The notes below the pieces were generated by a model, which saw nothing but the letters and a program-made list of their open reading frames with translations, made no database searches and was not told the DNA's origin. Below, one piece after another: positions 36,640 to 47,545 of a stretch of 64,000 nucleotides of DNA. This DNA is from Rhyacichthys aspro (Eukaryota > Chordata > Actinopteri > Gobiiformes > Rhyacichthyidae). Location: the NCBI GenBank assembly GCA_036850595.1, contig CM072163.1, positions 20,189,550 to 20,253,549 of the forward strand, written 5' to 3'. How positions within the stretch are numbered: the stretch's first letter is position 1; each line of letters begins with the position of its first letter. The translations under genes were made by a program, and so were the position numbers.

Positions 36640-39600
36640 ATAACTGGGTTTAAATAAATATATTGCTGATGTGTTTCTGTTCTGTTGTATGATTGTTTGT
36701 TGTAGGTCAGATGAGCAGTAAGGCTGATAGCCCCACCTTACCTCAAAGCAAACTCTGTATTTGATCCACATAATGAGAAACGATCTGTGTGAAAACAGCA
36801 AAAACCCTCCTAAAACCTTGAGCAAGCTTGCAGATAAAGTAAGACCGACTAGAGACAAGCAAAACGTGTTGAGGCAGGATGTTTAACAGAAGCTTTACAA
36901 TCAGTTCAGAGGTGTTTGACTCAAAGAAAGTGGCCAAAAAGTTTGAGTAAGTGTGTTTCTAGATAAAACATAAAAACATAATTAACAATATAATTTGATT
37001 GTAGAGATTAATTTTGTTCATATTAGTCGATGTATTTTTCTTATTTATTTTTTTTTTAAGTATTTTGATGAAAGTATTATTATTTTTGATGAAATTTACT
37101 GATCTAAAATAAACACTGTCAACAATTTAAAGTGATACAATATGGAATTCTTTTATTTTACTATGTTGTTAATACCCACTATCTTCTGTATTTATAAAAA
37201 TATGGTGCCTTTTATGACATTTGCAAATTAAAGATTTAGAGTGACAGAAGCTGCATTTCACTGCTAATTATTGTGTAAAAAAAGAGATCTAATCATCTAG
37301 ATCAATTTATTTTGATATTTTATTACAATATATGTGATACAATATAGAAAGAACACTATAGAACAATGGGGCCAGCATGCCATTGTCCCACTCTGAGGTG
37401 ATGATAAAGGGGTAGTTCTGAGTAATAGAGGCTGTGTCACCCAGAAGCTTGTGTTGACTATGTCATGTGCAGTGTGGTTTCTTTGACCTTGCCTCTTTTA
37501 TTATTTTTCTTTTGGCATAGATAACCCCCACATGCAGCTAAAAAACCCCTGCATTTGTCTGCTTCTCACTCTCAGTTGATGGCAAGGTGTTAAATGAAAC
37601 GGCAAACTGGCATGTAAGATCCAACATCTCTATAATGACATTGTGGGCAGGCTGAGAATTCATCAGATAGTTCCCTGAAGGTGTTTGGATTAGCCACATA
37701 CCAAAGCAAGATAACTTTTCTCACACGTCGTATTTTTGGTACCCAGATGGATGAACATCATTCAAACCTGCTATTTTTCGTAAACAAAAATCTAATTGAA
37801 CTCTTGAGACTCAAAGATGTATTTGAAATGTAAGATCATCCATTTCTATCATCAGTTGCCTTTCAGTGCCTTTCTTTAGGATGTGGATAGGGACATTCAG
37901 GTTGAGGAGGACTGCAGACCTAAAAGGAACAAAGAAAAGAAAGGTGATATGTAGGCTACTTTTAAGCCTGTATGAGCACAATGTGCATAAGTCTTGTATA
38001 CTGGATTAAAAACTGAAAATTAAATATAATCAATAACTGAAATAGAAGTCTTGGTGGTTCAAGTAGCGAGTACAGCTACAATGGATAAGCTAGCGTTAAA
38101 TTGTATCGGTTGCCAACAATTAAGTGGAAGTCCCAACAAAAATAAAAAAGCAACAGTAAATCTATCTAAAGTGCATTTTACATTTGCAAGTGTATTAAAT
38201 TCCTTAGTCTCGTATATTGTGACCTTGTGAAGTAAGATACATTCATGGCTAAGATACTAATACTTTTTTGCTAATTTTATTTTTGTTGCCATATAACATG
38301 GGACTGGAAATGAATCCTACATTGAACTCACCTGGTCAAGTTCCAGTGCTTCTCCTCGTCTGGATTCTTGAAACAGCTTTCCAAATGGAGTTTGAACTAC
38401 TCAGCAGTATCATGCCGCTCATTTTTGGTGTTCTCATTGGGCAAGGCATGCAGGTTATATTTGTGCTTTAGTCAACAACCTCATTGCCCTGCAACCGCTG
38501 GCAAAGGAGTCCATTTTTACTTTTTTTTTTTTTTTGGTATGTGTAGCTTTACCTTACCTACCTTGAGCACTAAGTAAGGTAATGGATAAGGATCCTGGCT
38601 ACAGTGTCCTTGCCCATGGTCTCTTTAACCTGAACCAGACTGTACCGTCCTGAGCCGACCCGTTCCATATAACTGCAATGAAATGACACAAGTGCACAAC
38701 TGCCTCTAAAAAGGCATTTAATAAGTGCCACATTCAAGTTTTAACTGCGCTTCGACACAGATATACTCAACATAGCTTTAACCGTTTTGTCAGTTTCCCC
38801 TACAGGACTCCATCTGGATCACACTTTCTTTTTTATCACAACTAAATCATGACTCAAAATGTGCTATTGAAGAATAAAAGATATCTATCATTTGAGTGTT
38901 TTACTGGATTAAACTGTGTTGCTCAAAACTCAAACCTTCTGCTGCCATCTGCTGTTTGAAAAATGTAAAGTCGCTAGGTTTTCATCTTTTGTTTTTGATT
39001 TGTTTTTAATGCACCGTAGAGCTAAGGTGATTAAAAACTTAACTGGGTTACAACAGTTACATAAGCTCTGACTGTCAGTGATAACATACAATATGGCAAT
39101 TGTTTGAAAGTGTGAAAAATTAAAAAAACAAATGACGTTAGTAGGTTGTATTAGTAGAGTATAGTAGTGGAGTAAAATACAACCTCAGATGGACAACACC
39201 ATACAGCTTATTTTGCACATTTTAAATTGACTTGACAAAAAAAACAAAAGGTGAAGTCATTTGCCCAAGTCTTCAATAAAACATTATTGAATAGATGTTA
39301 ATGCAGCCATTTACAGCTAAAATCCCACACCTCACAACAACTGCTGCACTTACTTATCATTCATGCAACAACAGATCTTTTATGTTATAGTTTTGCATCT
39401 CAAAATGGCATAAATGGTCTTTGTACAAAATATAATTCAGTTACACTGTTTAATAAAAATAGTTTCAGGAGAAATTAAATGTTCTATTGTTCAGTTTTGT
39501 ATAACAATCTTTGAAAAAATAATAGAGTGAGTTTAATATGTTATTTTTAGTATGTTATTTATTTACTGTCATTGTCATTTATTTACACTACACATAAGTG

Positions 39601-39755
39601 TTTATAATAGAATGTAGAAGGTAATTTCTAGATTAATCTAGTATCATTTTTCTTTTGTAATAAATATATCTTGAAGATCAAAGAGTGAAATGTATTCACT
39701 GTTTATGTATTTAGATGAAAGTGTTACAAAAAATCTATGTCAGGACTGAAAAGGT
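36640..39755. other. Intergenic stretch without recognised genes
   Basis: AT-rich, with a poly-T at 38521-38536. No protein-like frame with splice sites was found, and I see no intact transposon. Confidence 0.5.
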
Positions 39756-39759
39756 CACA

Positions 39760-39853
39760 GGTCATAACAAGTATTTCCATGTCTCCATCCAGAGTGAACA
39801 CTGAGCAAGTGAAAGTCCAGCTCACTTTACAACGTTCTCAGACTCTTGTGAGT
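39760..39853 (+). promoter_or_regulatory. V-gene upstream region, copy on plus strand (shortened)
   Basis: gtcaggactgaaaaggtcac and aacaagtatttccatgtctc match the reverse complement of the region upstream of the minus-strand V (about 43340-43490). Compared with that copy it lacks roughly 45 bases, including the TATA-like tttaaat. Loss of the core promoter is therefore an additional lesion. Confidence 0.6.
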
Positions 39854-39900
39854 GGTCATCACGCTGTGGAGCCTGTGAACTCTGAGCACCGCTCTAACAT
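39854..39900 (+). pseudogene. Ig light-chain V leader exon (defective), plus strand
   Basis: Reads VITLWSL, stop, TLSTALT up to the donor gtaagg at 39901. The frame is fixed by the V exon. There is no ATG in frame and TGA interrupts the signal peptide. The same defects are in the minus-strand leader (43278-43323), so they predate the duplication or conversion of the pair. Confidence 0.65.
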
Positions 39901-39969
39901 GTAAGGACTGCTGCTCTGAGCTCACTCTGGCTCTTTCTCTTCACTCCATCTTCTTCTTGTTGTTTCCAG

Positions 39970-40194
39970 GTGTGAGTGACTCAGAGGCTCCTGCTGTGAC
40001 AGTGAGGAGAGGAGGGACCGTCTCCATGGACTGTACCTGGGGCATGTTACTGGAAGTACTGCTCGTTGGTACAAACAAGTTCCAGGAGGAGTTCCTCAGT
40101 TTTTGTTGTATTTTCACCATTCATATAGCTCTCCAAGCTACGGCTCTGGTGTGTCGTCTTCCAAATACACATCTAGTCATCAGTTTAAATCAGA
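39970..40194 (+). pseudogene. Immunoglobulin light-chain V segment, truncated pseudogene
   Basis: Acceptor ttgttgtttccag, then VSDSEAPAVTVRRGGTVSMD with cysteine (FR1), a frameshift in CDR1, RWYKQVPGGVPQFLLYFHHS (FR2), YSSPSYGSGVSSSKYTSSHQ and FKSD. The match to the other V then stops before the conserved YYC end, and no RSS follows. The WYKQVPGGVPQ framework is typical of teleost light-chain V domains. It lies about 1.6 kb beyond the C exon and points the opposite way to the rest of the cluster. Confidence 0.85.
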
Positions 40195-40199
40195 TGGAT

Positions 40200-41779
40200 G
40201 GATGTGTCACATGTGAAACCAGGGACCATAAAAGACACTTTTTACAGTGTCAACATAAACTATTGGAACCATTTCTCTCGAATTATTAAAGACCAGTTTA
40301 AGAGCTTTATACAGATTCAGAATATTATTCTACAACATTCTTATCTAATTTTCAGATAATTCTGAGTTCAATCTTAAACAAGGATAAAAAAAATGGCCCT
40401 TATATTCCTCTGGATTTTAAAACATGGAAAATGTGTCATGGTTATTATAAAGCAACATATACTTTTACTATTTTTATGATTCTGTTTTAGAGTTAACTTT
40501 TTGTTATTTTTCTTTAAGCAAGTACCATCATAATAAAAGAAACATGTAACAAATGAATTGTATGTATTGTATGTGTAAATAAATGTCCACAGATTTTTAA
40601 AAGAACTTTAGTTGTCTTCCTTTGTCTGGTTTCTCTTTTGTCTTACGACTGTGTTTTTAGAGTTTGTCTTGATGGAGGCTAAGGACAGAGCTGTCATCTT
40701 GTACAGTCTGTAAAGTGTGCACTTCAGTTAACCCTTAGATGCTCAAGAGGCTGAACCCACTTTCGCAGCTGGGTCAAACTCACCCATAGAATCAATGCAT
40801 TTGTAAGTGAACAACATTGCCAGTATTGTATTTTGTATTTAAGCCCATAATTAGAATGCCAGAATGTTTTATCTTTCACTTTTCTGAAACTACACAGATG
40901 CACAGAACCTAGATTTATTTTTTAAACGTAGACAGACCCTGTCCACTCATGTAGTCACACTGTGGGCTGTGGGTTTGTTCTGTGTGAGAAGTCATTGCAC
41001 TAACCCATGCGGCAAAGAAAGAACATTCACAAAATCTGACAGAACAATTATGGCCCAGCTCAAAACCACACTTTTCACTGGTGCTAACCCGTGCTACTGT
41101 GCAGCACAACAGGCAAACCCTCTGGAATGATCCAGTTCGACAAAAACACATGTTAAATGTTTGTACTGTGTGTTAAAGCTGTGTTAAAAAAATAATAATG
41201 TTGAGTTCAGAAATAATGTCAAAATGTATCCAGCTTTATAATGGAAAAGAATTATCAGTTTCAGTGAGATTATTTGAAGGGGAATGTAGAATATGAAATG
41301 ATTAGACACATGTGGATCAAAGGGTTAAAGCAGAAGTTAATGACTGAGTGATTGTAGAGAACTTTTGCTGATGTTTGCATTTGTGTTTGACCAAAGCAGC
41401 AAAATATATTATCCATTAATGTCAAAGCAAAGACTGGGTTGACCATGTTACTGACTCCACTCTCTTTAACTGCCATAGTCTGTTTAATATAGATCTATGT
41501 CAGACTTATTTGATCCAGAATATCCCACTCACTCTTCCTTTAACGAGAGAACAATCTTAAATGTTGGGTCAAATCAAACAAAGTATTTTTCATCAGGAAG
41601 GATCTATTTCTTGAATTCATTTTATATTTGATAAAGTCAAAGCAGAACCACCATCTTGTTCCTTGTGAGCTGAGTGAAAGTGTGCAGCATGTATTTAGAG
41701 GCTAACATTGGAAGCTTCAGAAGAGCAGACAGCACAAAGAGAGCAGGAGCTGACTGCAGTGGTCCTGAGTGCTGCTCCA
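40200..41779. other. Spacer between inverted V and C exon
   Basis: No gene recognised. AT-rich DNA, no splice-supported coding sequence. Confidence 0.5.
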
Positions 41780-42073
41780 CTAATCTGAGCCACACTGGGA
41801 TTTGAGGATGTGTTTCTCTGACGTCTGGGAGCCCACAGACACTCGACAAGTGTAAACCTTGAGGGCGTCTGGATGGACAGAGAACTGCTCGTGTGGAAAG
41901 TTTGGTCCTGTTGCTGGACAGTGCTGCTGCTCCAGAGCTCACTGCTTACTGGACTCCCAGCATCCAACTAGGTCAGAAGGGCCCAGACTGAGTGGACACA
42001 CAGAGCAGAGTGGCTTTGTTGGACTGGAGCTGAGCAGTCGACGGAGGGAACATAGTCAGGACTGGAGGAGAGT
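41780..42073 (-). pseudogene. Immunoglobulin light-chain constant exon (CL), pseudogene
   Basis: The acceptor tgtgtattttcag on the minus strand is followed by SPPVLTMFPPSTAQLQSNKA and TLLCVSTQSGPF, then TGA. The rest continues in other frames: SWML, SPVSSELWSSSTVQQQDQTF, HTSSSLSIQT, then VYTCRVSVGSQTSEKHILKS and QCGSD with stop TAG. The PPS....L motif, the cysteine pair LLC/YTC, the SWM tryptophan and the C-terminal cysteine that would bond the heavy chain are all recognisable, so it is a full-length C1-set CL. One stop and at least two frameshifts disable it. At 294 bp it is near normal CL length. Confidence 0.9.
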
Positions 42074-42593
42074 CTGAAAATACACACAAATAAATGACAT
42101 TCAATTAAACAAAGCTCTAGTCAGGTTAATTTACAGTATAACAGCCCAATATTACAGCAACAGTTTTCTCTATGGTATTTAGAGCCTCCATCAGGACAAG
42201 GAAAAACTACAAAAACACAGTCGTATAGTAAAAAATCCAGTCCTAGGACAAACAGTGCAGGACAGAAATGTGTCCAGGACACTTACAGATACAACATTTC
42301 ACATGAACATATTGTAACATATCAAATAAATAAAAATAGATGAAATCTTATGTTGTAAACATAACTTAAATGTAATAAATGTGTTCTTTATCTGCATTTA
42401 GGTTAAAATATAAAACAATGTATATATTTTCCCAAAAACTGTGATTTTAATGTCACAAGTAATAACCCTCATAAAAAATTGTACATTGGCCTTAATCTTC
42501 TGAAATAAAAACACATTATAGATGCGTTCATATATTAATATTTCATGTGTTAAAAAGAAATACATGACAGATGTTGAGTTTAAAGCCAATCAT

Positions 42594-42625
42594 TTGTCAC
42601 AGTCAGCTTGGTGTCTTGTCTGAAT
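42594..42625 (-). pseudogene. Immunoglobulin light-chain J segment, degenerate
   Basis: The minus strand reads TTCAGACAAGACACCAAG and then CTGACTGTGACAA, i.e. FRQDTKLTVT. The conserved J motif FGxG has become FRQD: both glycines are lost through G-to-A type changes. The expected GT donor after the final A is also gone (aatgat follows). It lies about 270 bases downstream of the V and 520 upstream of C in the same orientation. Confidence 0.88.
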
Positions 42626-42664
42626 CATAGTGCTTCAGTTTGTTCACACGCTGCTACAAAAACC
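42626..42664 (-). promoter_or_regulatory. 23-RSS of the J segment
   Basis: On the minus strand: nonamer GGTTTTTGT (42656-42664), a spacer of exactly 23 bases (42633-42655), and heptamer CACTATG (42626-42632; consensus CACTGTG, one mismatch). This is the recognition signal for RAG1/RAG2 recombination. Confidence 0.9.
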
Positions 42665-42866
42665 TCCCCACTCTCACGGATGAGGCCAGTGACACTCTTC
42701 TGTTCTGTTGAGACTCCACACATGGAATCCCCTTGATGGGGGTCCTTCTAGTGGATTTACAGTGGATCTCTGGATGTTTAGTTCAAGTCCTGATCAGAAG
42801 AGACTAAAGCTTGTCACCAGTCAGAGTCACACAGAGAGCAGCAAAAGCACAAGTGAGGAGCACACA

Positions 42867-42894
42867 GGTTTTTGTCACACTTTCAATCACTGTG
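42867..42894 (-). promoter_or_regulatory. 12-RSS of the V segment
   Basis: On the minus strand: heptamer CACAGTG (42888-42894, perfect consensus), a 12-base spacer (42876-42887), and nonamer ACAAAAACC (42867-42875; consensus ACAAAAACC). It pairs with the 23-RSS at the J under the 12/23 rule. V-12 with J-23 is the arrangement of kappa- and sigma-type light chains; lambda loci have the reverse. Confidence 0.92.
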
Positions 42895-43208
42895 ATACGT
42901 GCTCTTCCACAGTGCTGTCCCATGTTTCACAGTAATAAACTGCTGAGTCTCCTTCATCCACATTGTTAATGATCAGATGATAATCGGATTTAGAGTAGAT
43001 ATGAATTTAGAAGAGGACACACCAGAGCCGTAGATTGGAGAGTTATATCAAAAGTGAAAACGCAGTAAGTACTGAGGCGCTCCTCCTGGAACCTGTTTGT
43101 ACCAACAAACTTGCTTCTCAACCTATCCCAGGTTACAGTCCATGGAGACGGTCCCTCCTCTCCTCACTGTCACAGCAGGAGCCTCTGTGTCACCAGAGCC
43201 ACTCACAC
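42895..43208 (-). pseudogene. Immunoglobulin light-chain V segment, full-length pseudogene
   Basis: Acceptor ttgttgtttccag, then VSGSGDTEAPAVTVRRGGTV and SMDCNLG, an in-frame TAG, WYKQVPGGAPQYLLRFHF, a TGA, YNSPIYGSGVSSSKF, a frameshift, and finally IINNVDEGDSAVYYCETWDS with TVEEHV running into the RSS. Both cysteines, the FR2 tryptophan and the YYC end are present. Two stops plus one frameshift make it a pseudogene. The TWD at CDR3 is frequent in teleost light chains. Same strand and order as J and C, giving a V-J-C cluster. Confidence 0.9.
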
Positions 43209-43277
43209 CTGGAAACAACAAGAAGAAGATGAAGTGAAGAGAAAGAGCCAGAGTGAGCTCAGAGCAGCAGTCCTTAC

Positions 43278-43323
43278 ATGTTAGAGCGGTGCTCAGAGTT
43301 CACAGGCTCCACAGCGTGATGAC
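43278..43323 (-). pseudogene. Ig light-chain V leader exon (defective), minus strand
   Basis: Same sequence and the same two defects (no in-frame ATG, TGA after TLWSL) as the plus-strand leader at 39854-39900. The intron to the V exon is 69 bases in both copies and the donor is gtaagg. Confidence 0.65.
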
Positions 43324-43374
43324 CACTCACAAGAGTCTGAGAACGTTGTAAAGTGAGCTGACTGATGAAGAGGA

Positions 43375-43382
43375 TTTAAACC
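43375..43382 (-). promoter_or_regulatory. TATA-like box upstream of V leader
   Basis: tttaaatcc on the minus strand, about 55 bases upstream of the leader. It is absent from the plus-strand V copy. Assigned by position only. Confidence 0.35.
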
Positions 43383-43652
43383 CAGACACACTGAGGAAGG
43401 AGCCTGGACCTTCACTTATTTAGATTTCACTCTGGATGGAGACATGGAAATACTCGTTATGACCTGTGACCCCTTCAGTCCTGACATAGCATTGTTTCTT
43501 CTGTTATCTTTACACTTTTGTCACAAGCATTTAATTAAAGCATAAATTTCTTTGTACTCTTTGATGTTCAGGATGGATGTTTTCCCAAGAGAATAGGTTA
43601 CTGTATGAATAGAAAAATAGGTTGTATTTTCTCCACTTAATAATGGAGTCTT

Positions 43653-43660
43653 ATGCAAAT
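43653..43660 (-). promoter_or_regulatory. Octamer motif (ATTTGCAT on minus strand)
   Basis: ATGCAAAT on plus, i.e. the Oct-binding ATTTGCAT in V-gene orientation, about 330 bases upstream of the leader. Light-chain promoters normally have it at 60-100 bases, so this could be coincidence. Confidence 0.3.
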
Positions 43661-45800
43661 TTTAAATATGAACTCAACAGTAAATGAAGAACAGACTTTA
43701 AATGTGAAAACTCACACAACTCTATCAGTTCAGTCAGGCCAGCAGTTTAACTAACAGTGGTTCACTGAGGCTCTCTGGTGGACATTTGCAGAACTACAGC
43801 CTATATTTCAACTTGCAGGTGGGTAAACAACACGCTATGCCTAAAATCTAAAAATGTGCATTTTATATTGCTTTCAGCTAAAAATATCAAGGTAATGTAA
43901 CCAGGACAATAATGGGACGATGTCCATGCTTCAACTAACAACTACAGTTGCTCAAATGCGTTCTGTCTCTCAGTCCATTCCTCACGTCCGCTCTTAGTGC
44001 ACACAACGAGCTGAACCGCACTTCAACTCGAGTGAAAAGGATCCTCTGTCAGAAGCAAAGCTTGTTATCCCAGAACATATTTGTAAATATAAACCATGTT
44101 TTAATTGGTGGTCTCCAGATTGAAGCCTAAGCAGGTGTTTGTTTTTTCCTTTTTGCAGCATAGTGCTATGTGGCCCTTATTCATTTAGTAATGCATAAAC
44201 CTGGTTCAACCTGTGCACAGACAAACACACAGCTGTCACAATATATGTCATGTCTTGATATTAACACCTCCATTAGTCTACTTATCCAGTACCAGCACCA
44301 TCTTCAGGGTTAACCTGTTAGCTCTGCCTCAGTGCTGCCAACTCATGTGTGTCGTTGAGTGAGGGATCTAACATTACATCTTCTCTTACAGCCTTGGTGC
44401 CCTTTCATCTGTAGCTCTCTAGAAACATTAGAGCACATTAGACCAAAGTAAGCCCATGGTCCAGACCAGGGACTGTTTATTTTTAAATACTGTAATAAAC
44501 GGAACCAGAAAACAATGATCCCAAAGGGGTAAAGGTGTTCCATAAAGCACCATGTACCAGGAAGCCCTTCCTTCCTTTCCTTCAAAGGCACTTTCGTCAA
44601 AGTTTTTTTTTCATCTTTAGACTGAAGACTTTATATTCTACTGAATTTACCCGTAGAGAACCAACCTGTTCTCCTCCCAAGGTGTTACAAAGTGGCATAC
44701 GGTCAATGCCCTTAAGTGTCACCTCAAGATGCGTTCATGTAGATGGCTTTACCATGGACTCCAGTCTATGCCCATTTGTGTCCTTTTTGGACACCTTGAG
44801 TCAGGCATTTCCAATAGAAAGATGACGATTGGATCACACTAAAGCTCTGCTCTCCCATTGTGACATGCTCTTACTGATGAAGTTAGTGTCATTATTTCAT
44901 GTCCTTTTGATGCAGAAAAATGCATTTGGAGTCACAAAGTTTGGTAAAGCTGTTGAGCATGGCATCTAAGCATTGACATGGCGTCAGGGGACACTGCATT
45001 GTTCATTTGTGGCCCTCATTGTTCATTTTACATGAAAGCAGTAATGTGTTAAAATTGACACAGTTACTTATGGTTATGTTAGCTCATGGTTTGGCTTCTT
45101 ATTCATCATGCTACTTCTTGCTAAAGTTTAATCTCAGAAGGGTTGAAAAACAAAATAAAGCACACATAGGTCTACTGAAATATGAAAAATGAAATTTGAT
45201 ACTTTTGAACAGCAGATGGCAGTGCTTAGCTCTCAACCACTTTCAGCATTAGACATATTTATAGCTCACACCAAATTTGAAAACGTTCTATTTATTAATC
45301 TCTTTTATCAGCTGATTTCAGAACCCAGCAAAGACCTGACCTACTTTGATCCAAAAGATGTTATAGTGGTGCATTTCAGATCGATGGTGTAGGTTTTCAA
45401 CATGTATTAAATTGATTAGAGGCTATCTCTAAATAATATTTTTAGTTTAATATTTTACATTTTCATTTCCTCTACACGGCTGATGCGTCAGGAGTCAGTG
45501 CTGTGAACCTACCTGGACAACACCCAGTCATATGACAAGAGTCATGTGGAACTGTTCAATGAGCAGAAATGAATAGGCTAATTCCCTTTTAGTTATGAGT
45601 CCAAGTCCTACTCCTTAGTTCACAAGTCCGAGTTGCGTCACGAGTCCTTAACCCTAACCCTAACCCTGGGAATAAACGAGTCCAAGTCCGAATCCGAGCC
45701 TTAAAAAAGTCATCAAGGCTTATACTATAAATCACGTGTTACGTAAATAAGTCAATTTAACATTTTTACACAACGTCCATTTTCAGAAAGTCAAAGTCTG
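43661..45800. other. Intergenic stretch without recognised genes
   Basis: Nothing coding recognised. A short telomere-like run (three CCCTAA-type units, 45649-45667) is present. Confidence 0.5.
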
Positions 45801-45804
45801 TCAG

Positions 45805-46114
45805 AAGATGCAGGAGCTGGGTGAGTGATCAGGCCACTCTTCAGCAAAGGGGGCAGGGGGCAGTGAATAGGGGCTGAGTTGGCTGCTGTAGATGGGACAA
45901 GGCGGAGAGGGCTGGCACATGTCGTCCTCCCACCTCAGGACCCTCTGTTTGGCTCTGTGGGGGCTGGTGGCTGTCCTTGTAAGGGGCCTGCTGGGAGTTC
46001 GGGGTCCGGTCTTGGGTACTCTGTAGAGGTAGACGTCGTAGTGGGCCACAAAGCCCTTGGAGGAGTGTTTCTTGGGAATGTGGAGCTCCAAGTCGATGGT
46101 GACCTTGCAGTGCA
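45805..46114 (-). CDS. Orphan protein-like exon, possibly a relic of a neighbouring gene
   Basis: The minus strand reads KVTIDLELHIPKKHSSKGFV, AHYDVYLYR, then a proline-rich continuation to SPSSCIF and TGA. A plausible acceptor (tatgcactgcaag, around 46105) precedes VTIDLELH. GC content and the alternation of hydrophobic and polar residues in the first 30 residues look like a beta-rich domain, for example a C2-type fold. Human SEMA7A is near CCDC33, which has a C2 domain, so this could be a ccdc33 exon; I cannot confirm that. The proline-rich part could instead belong to another frame (PNSQQAPYKDSHQPPQ is open too). Confidence 0.4.
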
Positions 46115-46199
46115 TACAACAGATGGCAAAATAAATGTATACAAAAAAATGCATGTGTACAAGATTAGATTTTATTGTTGTTGTCATTAGAAGACACCC

Positions 46200-47290
46200 A
46201 AGAGCCATTAACTGTGCCCTATCTCTGACTGGAAGAATCTGGTAAAAACATTAGAAAATAGACACCATTTCATCTTTAACACTACAGCTTTGTCTTGTCT
46301 TCTCCTTTTCCTTGTAGTTCAGTTGAATTCCATCCTGATCAACTATATTCATACAGTCATATCAAGGCTCTTTAAACAGGTCTACAGGTAAAGGTCCTGT
46401 TTTATGAAGCTGGGGTAGCTTGGTAACTTTGGGGTTAATGTGGCAGTTCTCCATGTAAACTTATGCTTAACAGTATCACAAAGATGATTCATTTTCTACT
46501 GAGGTAAATCTCTATGGAGAAACTTGTTCTGGGGTAGATTAAGATCAAGATAGAGGATAGAGACAGTGTAAAGGAGGAGAGGAAAGACGCTGCAAAAAAG
46601 TGTCAAGTGTACATGTGGGCATTTACTTTGGCTAATGACATTATGAAATTATACCTATTTATCAAGCAAACCTCTAGGTTAACACGTTTTGCTCAGAATG
46701 GCATTATGTGTTGCCACAATATTACATCTCAGGACCAAAATATTTGCCGGATCATTTTGAGACAAGCCACTTTTTACCAAACCAAGCAAGGTTTATTTTC
46801 ATAAAACTACTAATTAGCTTCACAATCCTAACAATATTACTGCAACAGAAAACTGTGTCTGTCATTACAATTTATATATTTCTTTTTTTTTCTAACCATA
46901 CACTCCATGACCCACTAAGAACATTCCAGCAACCTACTTTTGGGCCCCGACCCACCAGTTGAGAAGGCCTGATTTAAACAGTAGACTCCACATTTCTGTC
47001 TGGTTGTTTCTTATGTGCTGTTTATTCAGTCTACTCTGGTGTTCTTTTTGTACACGTTTTGTGTTAGTCTTCATGTTAACACATCTCTGACCTGTCAATG
47101 TGATTGTTCATTCAGGGCCAACCCAACCAGTTTCACATGAACCTGCTTACAGCTCCACAGAGAAACCCATGATCCCACTGATCAAGACCATAATTGGTAG
47201 GGTTTATCTGTTGCACACAGGCCAGGTCATTACACTGCTGCACTTATTTTAAGACGTCTGATCAGAATAAAGACCTATGTCAGTCAAACA
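46200..47290. other. Stretch without a recognised gene
   Basis: A segment at 47118-47202 resembles a small plus-strand exon (attcag acceptor, 27 open codons, gtaggg donor) but has no recognisable motif. A hAT-like terminus in antisense (gggccccgacccaccagttg) lies near 46940-46975. Confidence 0.35.
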
Positions 47291-47545
47291 AGCTTTCTCC
47301 AAAGGGTGGCTGGGTGTTCCCTTAGGGATAGGGTGAGGAGCTGAGAGTAAAGCCACTGCTCTTCCACATCGAGAGAATGTCTGACCAGGAGGAGGCCTTT
47401 GAAGATCTAGGACAGGCTACTGAACTGACTGGCTTGTGAACCCCTTAGTATTCCCTGAAGGAGATGGAGGAAGTGTCTGGGGAGTGAGAAGTCTGGGCGT
47501 CTCTGTTTAGACTGATGCCCCCATGATTTTACTTCGGCTTACAAC
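47291..47545 (+). repeat. RTE-type LINE 3' end (reverse-transcriptase tail)
   Basis: ctccaaagggtggctgggtg, ttcccttagggatagggtga and ggagctgagagtaaagccac, then ctgctcttccacatcgagag, match the C-terminal coding end of the RTE/Expander LINE common in fish. It continues with the remnant of the ...EVAGEREVWASLLRLLP end (aagtgtctggggagtgagaa). Deletions break the frame; this is a fossil. Confidence 0.7.

Noticed and set aside
39957..40289. Reading the 110-residue frame at the plus-strand V as an intact gene
   Set aside because: The frame leaves the Ig reading in CDR1 and continues in a shifted frame; the V match is split and truncated, so it is a pseudogene.
45649..45667. Telomere-like CCCTAA run
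   Set aside because: Only about three units; too short to call an interstitial telomere or fusion point.
45800..46208. Plus-strand 103-residue frame opposite the orphan exon
   Set aside because: It is a shadow of the minus-strand frame; glycine- and valine-rich with no motif.
47118..47202. Exon-like segment with acceptor, 27 open codons and donor
   Set aside because: Short enough to be chance; no motif and no partner exon found on the plus strand.
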